Positions 1 through 5,838 of a DNA stretch of 5,838 bases are shown in pieces. The position numbers and the translations under genes are program-made. How positions within the stretch are numbered: the first letter of the stretch is position 1; each line of letters starts with the position of its first letter. Below the pieces are notes generated by a model, which was not told the DNA's origin, did no database searches, and worked only from the letters and a program-made list of their open reading frames with translations. This DNA comes from Gemmatimonadaceae bacterium (GTDB lineage: Bacteria > Gemmatimonadota > Gemmatimonadetes > Gemmatimonadales > Gemmatimonadaceae): contig JANWKK010000050.1 of assembly GCA_025451425.1 (NCBI GenBank), forward strand, positions 1 through 5,838, in the 5' to 3' direction.

Positions 1-2677
1 AGCTTTCGTTCAGGGCAACGATTGGCGGAACGCGCATCGCGCGCCGTGCTGGAACGTACATCGCCAACACGGCGACTACGAGCAAGAGCGAGCCGACGCC
101 GCCGAGCGTGAAGGGATCGTGGGGTGTCACGCCGTAGAGCTGCTGCTGGAGCACGGTCGTCGTCAGCAGCGATAGCAGCATGCCAACGATCAGGCCCGCC
201 ACGATTGGTGCGAGGCCCCGCTGCATGACGAAGCGCCAGATCAATGCGGGCGTCGCGCCCAGCGCCATGCGCACGCCGATCTCGTGCACATGCTGGTTGA
301 CAAAGTATGAAACAACGCCATAGATGCCGACCATCGCCAACGCGAGAGCAATGGCGCCGAGCATCGAGAGCAACACGGTGTTCATGCGAGCTGTCGCGAG
401 TGACGCGCGCAGGAACTGATCCATCGACATCGCCTCGGTCAGTGGAAGCGAGGAATCGACGCGGCCGACCGCGCGGCCGAGTGGGCGGACGAGCGCCTCG
501 GCTGCTCCCTTCATAGACGGACCACGAACCACGACGACCATCGAACGCTGGATGAGTGGCCAGAGGACATCCGGCGTTTGCGCGAGCGGAATGTAAAACT
601 CGGGTGCCGGCACCTGATTGAGGCCGGCGTCGTGCAGATTCGCGACAACGCCGACCACTTCGCGATACTTGGGATCGTTCTTCGCGGCGATCGCGCTGAC
701 GCGGCGGCCGATCGCATCGCGCGGAGCGATCGATGGCCAGAGCAGCTGCGCGAGCGCCTCGTTGATGACCATGACGCCCGGCGTCGACGGATTGTCGGTC
801 GTCGCAATGTCGCGGCCGGCAATGATCGGAATGCGCATCGTCGCGAAGTAGCCGCTGCTCGCGAGGCGGACGTTCGACGTCGGCGATTTGTCGCTCGCGG
901 GTTGGCCTTCGGCCGCGACCGAAGACGCCATCGATGAGCCGGAGAGCGGCACGACGGACACAAGTGCTGCTGACTGCACGCTCGGAACGCGCGCGGCCTC
1001 GTCGCGGATCGCCGTGTAGGCGCGGACGACGTTCGACCCAGTCGGATAGTGCGCGGCGGGAAGAATGAGTCGCGCCGTGAGCACGCCACGCGGGTCGAAG
1101 CCCGGATCGACGTGCTGCATGAGCCACGCACTCCGAATGAGCAAGCCGGACCCGACGAGCAGTGTGATCGCGAGCGCGATCTCGGCGCCCACGAGTACCG
1201 GCCGCAATCGATCGCGCGCGACCGCGGTGCGCCCGCCTTCACGCAGGGTCTGTTGTAACTGCGATCGTGCGGCGCGGACGGCGGGAACGAGACCGAAGAT
1301 CACGGCGCTGAATACGCCCACGCCGAGTGTGAACGCGAGCACGCGCCAATCGATGCTGGCCTGATCGAGACGCGGGATGTCCTGGGGGCTCACGCCAAGG
1401 ATGACGCGCAGCAGCCCAAAGGCGATCGCCAAGCCGAGGAGCGCGCCGGCGACCGACAGAACGACGCTTTCCGTGAGCAGCTGTCTGACGAGTCGTCCAC
1501 GCCCCGCGCCGAGTGCGGCGCGAATCGCAAGCTCGCGTGCACGGACGGTTGCGCGCGCGAGAAGCAGGTTGGCGACGTTGACGCACGCGATGAGCAGCAC
1601 GAAGCTCACCGCACCGAGCAGCACGTAGAGGAGCGACCGATAGTTCCCGACGAGATCGTCGCGATAGCTATGGATGTCGGCGCCGAAATCAGCGATGCGA
1701 AGGGTGCGCTCCGGCGTTTGCTCGGCGACGGCCCGCTCCGCCGTCGTCGTTGCGGCGCGCGCCTGAGCAATGGTTATTCCCGGCCGAAGCCGCGCGAAGA
1801 CCTTGAGATAATGCTCACCATACTTCGTCGCGTCGTCGGCAGTGAAGGCAATCGGCGTCCAGATGTCTTCACTGCCGCGCGTGACGTCGAAGCTCGGCCG
1901 CATGACACCAATAATCGTGTGCGGCGTCCCGTCGATCTCGACAACCCGATCGAGCGCGGAGCGGTCGCCGTTGAAATGGCTCATCCACAGGCGATAGCTG
2001 ATGACCGCGACATTCGAGCGACCGGGCGAATCTTCCTCCGCGGAGAAGGTTCGGCCGAGCAAAGGCTGCGCACCGAAGACGGCGAAGTAATCGGCGCTCA
2101 CGCGTCCTCCGCTGATCATCTCAGGTACGTCGCCAAGGCGAAGCGTAATTCCGGCCTGCAGGACTGACGCTGCGACGTGATCGAATGCGCGCACGTTGCG
2201 ATAAGCGAGGAATTCGGGCGGCGACGGATCGGTCAGGCCAGTGGGCCGAGTGGGATACACGCGAACGATGCGCTCGGCGTTCGCGAAGGGCAGCGGTCGC
2301 AGCGCGACCGCGTCGAGCGCACTGAACACTGCCGCCGTGGCGCCAATGCCTAACGCGAGCGTGACGACGGCAACGATCGAAAAGCCGCGAGTGCGCAGGA
2401 GCTGACGAATCGCGAAAGTGACGTCCTGATGAAGCTCCTGCCGCAATTCGGCGCGGCTCGCTATGCGATCGCGCTCCTCCGCATAGCGGCGGCACTCGGC
2501 GTTGACGGACGCACTATCGCCAAACCGGCGTTCGGCCTCGAGGCGTGCATTGGCGCGGCTCATTCCAAGCTCCATCAATTCACGCGTGGTCATCTCGAGG
2601 TGAAAAGCGAGCTCGGTCTCCACCTCGTTTTTCACGGGTGTGCGCCAGAGTCGTGGCCAGCGACGACGCGACGTCAC
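1..2677 (-). CDS. ADOP-family duplicated FtsX/MacB-like ABC permease, 3' end cut by window edge
   Basis: The minus frame is open for 892 codons from a GTG at 2677 to the left edge and has no stop, so the C-terminus lies outside. The last residues visible (RRAMRVPPIVALNES) match the usual ADOP ending, so only a few codons are missing. In order: a cytoplasmic N-terminal segment typical of ADOPs (VETELAFHLEM, residues 19-29; RRFGD at 50-54), TM1 about 99-121, a MacB-type periplasmic core domain about 120-340, TM2-TM4 about 347-467, TM5 about 495-520, a second periplasmic core about 520-760, and TM6-TM8 about 767-883. Each half has the cytoplasmic loop that contacts the ATPase in FtsX-type permeases (RELAIRAALGAG; HEIGVRMALGAT). 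The family resembles MacB/LolCE-type exporters that act by mechanotransmission, but substrates of ADOPs are unknown. No ATP-binding gene lies in this window. The GTG overlaps the padR stop (GTGA) and has no Shine-Dalgarno, implying coupled translation. The family call is firm. Confidence 0.93.
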   Translation of the reverse strand, partial: MTSRRRWPRLWRTPVKNEVETELAFHLEMTTRELMELGMSRANARLEAERRFGDSASVNAECRRYAEERDRIASRAELRQELHQDVTFAIRQLLRTRGFSIVAVVTLALGIGATAAVFSALDAVALRPLPFANAERIVRVYPTRPTGLTDPSPPEFLAYRNVRAFDHVAASVLQAGITLRLGDVPEMISGGRVSADYFAVFGAQPLLGRTFSAEEDSPGRSNVAVISYRLWMSHFNGDRSALDRVVEIDGTPHTIIGVMRPSFDVTRGSEDIWTPIAFTADDATKYGEHYLKVFARLRPGITIAQARAATTTAERAVAEQTPERTLRIADFGADIHSYRDDLVGNYRSLLYVLLGAVSFVLLIACVNVANLLLARATVRARELAIRAALGAGRGRLVRQLLTESVVLSVAGALLGLAIAFGLLRVILGVSPQDIPRLDQASIDWRVLAFTLGVGVFSAVIFGLVPAVRAARSQLQQTLREGGRTAVARDRLRPVLVGAEIALAITLLVGSGLLIRSAWLMQHVDPGFDPRGVLTARLILPAAHYPTGSNVVRAYTAIRDEAARVPSVQSAALVSVVPLSGSSMASSVAAEGQPASDKSPTSNVRLASSGYFATMRIPIIAGRDIATTDNPSTPGVMVINEALAQLLWPSIAPRDAIGRRVSAIAAKNDPKYREVVGVVANLHDAGLNQVPAPEFYIPLAQTPDVLWPLIQRSMVVVVRGPSMKGAAEALVRPLGRAVGRVDSSLPLTEAMSMDQFLRASLATARMNTVLLSMLGAIALALAMVGIYGVVSYFVNQHVHEIGVRMALGATPALIWRFVMQRGLAPIVAGLIVGMLLSLLTTTVLQQQLYGVTPHDPFTLGGVGSLLLVVAVLAMYVPARRAMRVPPIVALNES

Positions 2678-3003
2678 GCGGGCAGCAGCAGCGGCGCGAC
2701 GGCGGCGACGAAGCTGGCGAACGCCTTCGTCTCCGCACGAAGCTGCCGTCGGCCCTTGTCGGTGATCTGATAGAACTTGGCCTTGCGTCCGAGCTCGGAC
2801 GTGCCCCAATCGGCTTCGATCCAGCCGTCGCGCTCCATCCGATAGAGCGCAGGATAGAGCGAACCCTCCTCGACGATCAACGCATCGCGGGTCTGTTCAC
2901 GCAGCCACCCCACTATGGCATAACCGTGACGCGGACCAAAAGTGAGTGTTTTTAGAACGAGCGCGTCGAGCGTTCCGTGCAGGTGATCCTTTCTAGCAGG
3001 CAT
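2674..3003 (-). CDS. PadR-family winged-helix transcriptional regulator
   Basis: This is a 109-residue protein, the usual size of the short PadR class. The N-terminal helix (GTLDALVLKTL, 10-20) and GPRHGYAI (23-30) are family hallmarks. The recognition-helix region is EEGSLYPALYRMERDGWIEADWG (45-67, given as spans EEGSLYPALYRM and ERDGWIEADWG). The wing is about 74-88 (KAKFYQITDKG). PadR proteins bind DNA as dimers and usually repress their own operon. The only plausible start is the ATG at 3003, and the ribosome-binding site is weak (GAGG about 14 nt upstream). Its TGA stop overlaps the GTG of the downstream permease by four bases, the common padR-ADOP arrangement. A palindrome 22 bp upstream of the start is a likely autoregulatory operator. 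The inducer is not evident. Confidence 0.95.
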   Translation of the reverse strand: MPARKDHLHGTLDALVLKTLTFGPRHGYAIVGWLREQTRDALIVEEGSLYPALYRMERDGWIEADWGTSELGRKAKFYQITDKGRRQLRAETKAFASFVAAVAPLLLPA

Positions 3004-3024
3004 CCAGGCTCTTGTCCTCAGCAG

Positions 3025-3055
3025 TCTAGGTATTGTTGTCGCAGTGATACCTAGA
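3025..3055. promoter_or_regulatory. Perfect 9-bp inverted repeat, candidate PadR operator
   Basis: TCTAGGTAT at 3025-3033 is matched by its exact reverse complement ATACCTAGA at 3047-3055, around a 13-bp centre. It lies 22 bp upstream of the padR start and 52 bp upstream of the divergent small gene. Dyad operators in this position are typical of autoregulating PadR repressors. The arm sequence and spacing are read directly. That PadR is the ligand is inferred from position. Confidence 0.65.
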
Positions 3056-3061
3056 TGTCAA
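3056..3061 (-). promoter_or_regulatory. Candidate -35 hexamer of the padR-permease operon
   Basis: On the minus strand this reads TTGACA, the consensus -35, and it directly abuts the distal arm of the palindrome. A repressor bound there would block polymerase. At 16-19 bp spacing there is no good TATAAT-like -10 (the sequence there is CAACAAT), so the promoter call is tentative. Confidence 0.4.
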
Positions 3062-3107
3062 GGGCACAAGATGCTTTTTTCACAGCGATCGTATATCGAT
3101 ACAAGAC

Positions 3108-3329
3108 ATGGCCATCTTCAAACCCTCCGAGCTGCTCGGGCGCTGTGACCAGTGCCGCATGCTCTTCGATCCAGTGTACGGCGGATCATGCGCTCAGTGC
3201 CGACGCCTCTTGTGCGCCACGCATCTCCATGGCGGTCTTCTGCCGCGGATCGTGGCGCGTTTGATACCAAGACGCTCAACTGTCTGCGTTGCCTGTCGGA
3301 GTGGACAGATCAGGGACGCCAGGTCGTGA
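3108..3329 (+). CDS. Small cysteine-rich protein with a cross-brace-like zinc finger pattern
   Basis: This 73-residue protein of unknown function has ligand candidates C13, C16, C28, C31, C36, H39, C60 and C63, i.e. CxxC-x11-CxxC-x4-CxxH-x20-CxxC. Four ligand pairs in this order suit two zinc ions. The first six ligands match AN1 fingers, and the full order and spacing resemble FYVE fingers, although the FYVE RRHHC motif is absent (GGSCAQC instead). A basic stretch (PRIVARLIPRRS, 46-57) separates the third and fourth pairs. There is no signal peptide or membrane span. The ATG at 3108 has no Shine-Dalgarno; a weak TATATC at 3092-3097 would give a nearly leaderless mRNA. The gene diverges from padR, and its last 20 bp overlap the 3' end of the convergent nitroreductase. 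The regular cysteine spacing argues that this is a real gene, but no homolog could be checked. Confidence 0.7.
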   Translation: MAIFKPSELLGRCDQCRMLFDPVYGGSCAQCRRLLCATHLHGGLLPRIVARLIPRRSTVCVACRSGQIRDARS

Positions 3330-3870
3330 AGTCGGTCGCCGACTCCCGTTTCTTGGGTGGCGACTGCTCGGCCGGCTCGCCCAGGTTGACGATCGCGACG
3401 ATTCGCTCCGGCTCACCGACTCCAGCCGCGGCGCGCGCGGCCGCATCGCCCATCACGCCGCCGGTCTTGATGTGAGTACCGAGTCCGAGCGACACTGCCG
3501 ACAGAGCAAGGTTCTCGATCGCCATCATCGCCGCCGCGTAGTCTTCTTCACGGGTCTCCGGATTGTCACTCTGAACGACGGCGACGGCGATCATGCAAGG
3601 CAATGCCCGGTGCTCGGCGCCGATCGTCTCGCGGAGGGCACGAGCCGCCTCTCGATCCGGTAGCTTGCGCGCCTTCCGTTCGCCGAGGGCGAGCCCATAT
3701 GCATAACGAGACTCGGGACCGAGGACGTAGAATCGCCACGGCCGAGTGAGACGGTGATTCGGAGCGCAAATCGCGGCGTCGAGGAGTGTCTCGATCTCGT
3801 CTCGTGTAATCGCGCGGTCGGTGAACTTCTTCGTCGAGCGGCGCTGCTCGATGATCTCGAGAATAGACAT
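3310..3870 (-). CDS. YdjA-like FMN-dependent nitroreductase family protein
   Basis: This 186-residue protein is close in length to E. coli YdjA (about 183). The N-terminal RRSTKKF (10-16) is the FMN-phosphate-binding motif of the family. APNHRLTRPWRF (36-47) corresponds to the APDHKxxxPWxF signature of the YdjA branch. EEDYAAAMMAIENL followed by SLGLGTHIKTGG (108-138) forms the conserved core helix and glycine-rich FMN contact, and the C-terminal VNLGEPAE (161-168) and a terminal Trp complete the fold. Such proteins are homodimeric, cytoplasmic, NAD(P)H-dependent flavin reductases of nitro or quinone-like compounds; the physiological substrate here is unknown. The ATG at 3870 is chosen because the 42 codons upstream in frame (to 3996) translate a dispersed repeat and the tail of the protease gene, not nitroreductase sequence. 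No clear Shine-Dalgarno or promoter precedes it. Its 3' end overlaps the convergent small gene by 20 bp. Confidence 0.92.
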   Translation of the reverse strand: MSILEIIEQRRSTKKFTDRAITRDEIETLLDAAICAPNHRLTRPWRFYVLGPESRYAYGLALGERKARKLPDREAARALRETIGAEHRALPCMIAVAVVQSDNPETREEDYAAAMMAIENLALSAVSLGLGTHIKTGGVMGDAAARAAAGVGEPERIVAIVNLGEPAEQSPPKKRESATDFTTWRP

Positions 3871-3903
3871 AATGGAATCTGCACTCTGCTCGCGCTCGGT
3901 GGC

Positions 3904-3946
3904 AGCACAAGCGTACAGATTCCTCGCGGCGCTCAAGATGACAGGG
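3904..3946. repeat. Copy of a dispersed intergenic repeat (VILSAARNL / HPERSEG-type)
   Basis: The minus strand reads CCCTGTCATCTTGAGCGCCG then CGAGGAATCTGTACGC, which translates in one frame as DPVILSAARNLYACAAT. This matches from memory a repeat motif scattered between genes in many bacteria, often mis-translated as VILSAAKNL or HPERSEGS. It begins at the base after the protease TGA stop and fills most of the 76-bp gap to the nitroreductase. The right boundary is firm; the left one is approximate. Only one copy is present in the window, so its repeated nature rests on recognition of the motif. Confidence 0.65.
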
Positions 3947-5797
3947 TCACGGTGCCGGCGGCGGCGCGATCGCGTAGTCGGCCGGGGGACGCGCACCCAT
4001 CAAGTACTCCACGAAGTAGTCCCACGTCCGCCGAATCACGTACGGATGACTCGTGAGATCGTGCGTGGCGTCTGGCAGAATGAGCAGATCGAACTTCTTG
4101 TTCGCTTTCACCAGCGCGTCGACGAGTGCGATCGTATTCGCGGGATGGACGTTGTCGTCGAGGTCTCCGTGGATGAGGAAGAGCTTTCCTCTCAGGTTGC
4201 CAGCCATGGTCTTGTTCGCCGAGGCAGCGAAGTTGTCGGTGCCGCGAAGGGTGTCCTTGACCAACAATCCCTGAAAACGCTCACCCCATCCGTGATAGTA
4301 CGTCCGGTTGTCGTGATTGCCCGACGTCGAGACGGCGACCTTGAAGAAATCAGGATAGCGAAGCATTGCATCCGTCGAAGCGAAGCCGCCGCCTGAATGG
4401 CCGTAGATGCCAACGCGGGACAGGTCCATCCACCGGAAGCGTCCTCCGAGCTGCTTGATCGCTCCGATGTGATCGGGGATGCCGTTGTCGCCCATGTTGC
4501 CGTACCACGCCGTGTACAGCGATTTGTTACGCGGCGTGTTGCCTAACGCGTTGATCTCGACGACGATGAACCCGAGCTCGGCGAGCGCCTGTACCTGGCC
4601 GAACATCGAGTAGCTGAACGCCTCGCGCGTTGGGTAGAAGTGGTCGCTGACGGGAGAGATGAGTGGACCCGGATAGATGTGATCGATCACGGGATACGAC
4701 TTCGTCGAGTCGAAATTGCTCGGCTTGTAGATCACGCCGGTGATCTCGGTGACGCCGTCGCGCGCTGTCGCGCGGAACACCTCGCCCGGCCGCCATCCCG
4801 TCGCTTTGAGGGCCGAGACGTCAGCGCGCTCCAGCTCTTTCACGACATGGCCATCGGCTGCACGCAGAACGGTGACTGGAGGAAGGTCCACTCTCGAGTA
4901 GCTGTCGATGAACGTCGGCGCGTTAGGCACGGCCGTGATCTCGTGATCCGCGTCCTCCGGCGTCAGCAGCGTGAGGCCGGACCCATCGAGGCCAACGGAG
5001 TACAAAAGCTCGTACTCGGGATGACGTCCTGACTCCCGGCCACGCGCCGTGAAGAAGACGCGCCCAGTGGTTTCGTTCACGCTCACGAGCGCACTCACCG
5101 CCCAGTCGCCGCTCGTGATCTGGTGCTTGATCGCGCCGTCTTTGCCCACGAGGTACAGGTGACCCCAGCCGTCGCGCTCCGAGAACCAGATTACGTCGCC
5201 GGTCTTGAGGGGACGCCAGTTGGTTCGCCCACCAATCAGCTCGAGGCCACCGATGACATACGTCTTGCTGCTATCGGCAATGATGAGACATGGCGCGTTG
5301 CCCTTGGCGTCTGTCTCCAGCAACTGCACGTGTTTGGGACCGCGGTCGACTTGGGTGAAGTAGATGCGGTCTGACGAAGGACTCCACTGAACCGTCTTGC
5401 CGCCGAACTCATAGAACGACATCAGAGGCTGCGGCGGCCCATCGATACGCTTGCTCGCGCGCGAGGCAACATCGATGACGTAGTTCACGTACGTCTGCAC
5501 GATCGAATCGCCCGGCAGCGCGTACGGATAGAGGTAGTACGTGGGCCGCGAGCTCGTGGAGCTGTAGAGCACGAACTTGCCGACGCCGCGCTCGTCGATG
5601 CGTGGAACGACGAGCTTCTTCGAATCGGGAGACCAGGTGACCGCTGGGGCTTGCGGCAGCTTGCGGCGAACCTGCGTGGGTGATGGAGACCCGACGCCAT
5701 ATGCGTAGCCGTCTGTGCCGTCAGTGGTGAGCTGGACGGAGTCTGCCGATCCGACTCTCCGCAGCCAGAAGTATTGCCAGACGCAAAGGCATCCCAC
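3947..5797 (-). CDS. S9-family (DPP IV/prolyl oligopeptidase-like) serine peptidase, 5' end frameshifted
   Basis: The open frame runs 616 residues from a GTG at 5797. The N-terminal part (about 20-340) is a DPP IV-type beta-propeller with repeated WSPDS / WSPSS strands. The C-terminal part (about 360-605) is an S9 alpha/beta hydrolase with the nucleophile Ser468 in GHSGGG, Asp547 in HGDLDDNVHP and His579 in PDATHDL; the Ser-Asp and Asp-His distances (79 and 32) match human DPP IV. Tyr375 in YPGP fits the oxyanion tyrosine. The family cleaves short peptides, often in the periplasm. The DWVYEEE substrate-binding motif of true DPP IV is not seen. The GTG is probably not the true start: a TGA lies three codons upstream in frame, while the expected first propeller strand is in another frame (5773-5838). 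Signal peptide and start are outside the window. The tail is proline-rich (APPPAP), and the stop abuts a dispersed repeat. Family firm; intactness uncertain. Confidence 0.9.
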   Translation of the reverse strand: MGCLCVWQYFWLRRVGSADSVQLTTDGTDGYAYGVGSPSPTQVRRKLPQAPAVTWSPDSKKLVVPRIDERGVGKFVLYSSTSSRPTYYLYPYALPGDSIVQTYVNYVIDVASRASKRIDGPPQPLMSFYEFGGKTVQWSPSSDRIYFTQVDRGPKHVQLLETDAKGNAPCLIIADSSKTYVIGGLELIGGRTNWRPLKTGDVIWFSERDGWGHLYLVGKDGAIKHQITSGDWAVSALVSVNETTGRVFFTARGRESGRHPEYELLYSVGLDGSGLTLLTPEDADHEITAVPNAPTFIDSYSRVDLPPVTVLRAADGHVVKELERADVSALKATGWRPGEVFRATARDGVTEITGVIYKPSNFDSTKSYPVIDHIYPGPLISPVSDHFYPTREAFSYSMFGQVQALAELGFIVVEINALGNTPRNKSLYTAWYGNMGDNGIPDHIGAIKQLGGRFRWMDLSRVGIYGHSGGGFASTDAMLRYPDFFKVAVSTSGNHDNRTYYHGWGERFQGLLVKDTLRGTDNFAASANKTMAGNLRGKLFLIHGDLDDNVHPANTIALVDALVKANKKFDLLILPDATHDLTSHPYVIRRTWDYFVEYLMGARPPADYAIAPPPAP

Positions 5798-5838
5798 TGC
5801 TCGTCAGGCGAGCGCACATAGCGCGTGCGCGCCGGAAG
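5773..5838 (-). pseudogene. Out-of-frame 5' segment of the S9 peptidase, running off the right edge
   Basis: The minus frame encodes 22 residues ending RYVRSPDEQWDAFASGN, the first propeller strand expected of DPP IV-like proteins (SPDgxWxAFxxxxN). The continuation expected in the family, a NLWLR-like stretch, is present as FWLRRVGSAD but in the frame of the main peptidase reading frame. The switch falls near 5765-5775; one added base, or loss of two, restores a single frame. Either the gene is broken or the assembly has an indel here. Confidence 0.7.

Noticed and set aside
511..1242. Minus-strand open frame of 243 codons within the permease region
   Set aside because: Its product is Arg/Ser/Ala-rich without domain features, and the permease in the adjacent frame explains the region fully.
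1670..2167. Plus-strand open frame of 165 codons antisense to the permease
   Set aside because: It lies opposite the first periplasmic domain, has no motif or plausible start context, and its composition is typical of a shadow frame.
2590..2606. Near-palindrome TCATCTCGAGGTGA close to the permease 5' end
   Set aside because: It lies inside the conserved FHLEM coding motif and is explained by codon choice; there is no promoter context.
3871..3996. In-frame N-terminal extension of the nitroreductase starting at 3996
   Set aside because: The extension translates the dispersed repeat and the 3' end of the protease gene; family members start at MSILEIIEQRRS-like sequence.
3821..4396. Plus-strand open frame of 191 codons opposite the protease 3' end
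   Set aside because: It is antisense to the catalytic domain, with no recognisable motif; such long shadows are common in GC-rich genes.
4640..5374. Two plus-strand open frames (4640-5032 and 5123-5374) antisense to the protease
   Set aside because: Both are opposite conserved propeller and hydrolase sequence and show no domain signatures.

Overview
The window carries an ordinary accessory-type set of five genes from a GC-rich bacterium. Gemmatimonadota is the best guess and Acidobacteriota the alternative. The reasons are a PadR regulator coupled to an 'orphan' duplicated FtsX/MacB permease (ADOP family), a large S9 prolyl-oligopeptidase-like protease, few Shine-Dalgarno sequences, and a copy of a dispersed intergenic repeat of the type that translates as 'VILSAARNL'. 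The assignment is inferred from family content, not measured.

Layout. Positions 1-2677 (minus) hold almost all of an ADOP permease; its last few codons and stop lie beyond the left edge. It starts with GTG inside the stop codon of a PadR-family repressor (2674-3003, minus), so the two form a translationally coupled pair. Upstream of padR (3004-3107) is a short regulatory region with a perfect 9-bp inverted repeat next to a TTGACA hexamer, a good candidate for an autoregulatory PadR operator. From the other side of this region a small 73-residue cysteine-rich protein (3108-3329, plus) is read divergently. Its eight Cys/His ligands are spaced like cross-brace zinc fingers (FYVE/AN1-like). It converges with, and overlaps by 20 bp, a YdjA-like FMN nitroreductase (3310-3870, minus). 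Upstream of that gene is a 76-bp gap mostly filled by the dispersed repeat, which abuts the stop codon of an S9 peptidase (3947 to beyond 5797, minus). The peptidase has an intact Ser-Asp-His triad, but its reading frame is broken near 5765-5775: the first propeller strand continues in another frame to the right edge. It is therefore a frameshifted gene or carries a sequence error.

How the genes relate. PadR and the permease form one regulated unit. ADOP permeases usually occur without their own ATPase, and none is visible here. The protease and nitroreductase share a strand but are separated by the repeat, and nothing in the sequence links their functions. No RNA genes, CRISPR arrays, integrases or transposases were seen. 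The most unusual items are the zinc-finger small protein, the operator-like palindrome, the repeat at the protease stop, and the protease frameshift.
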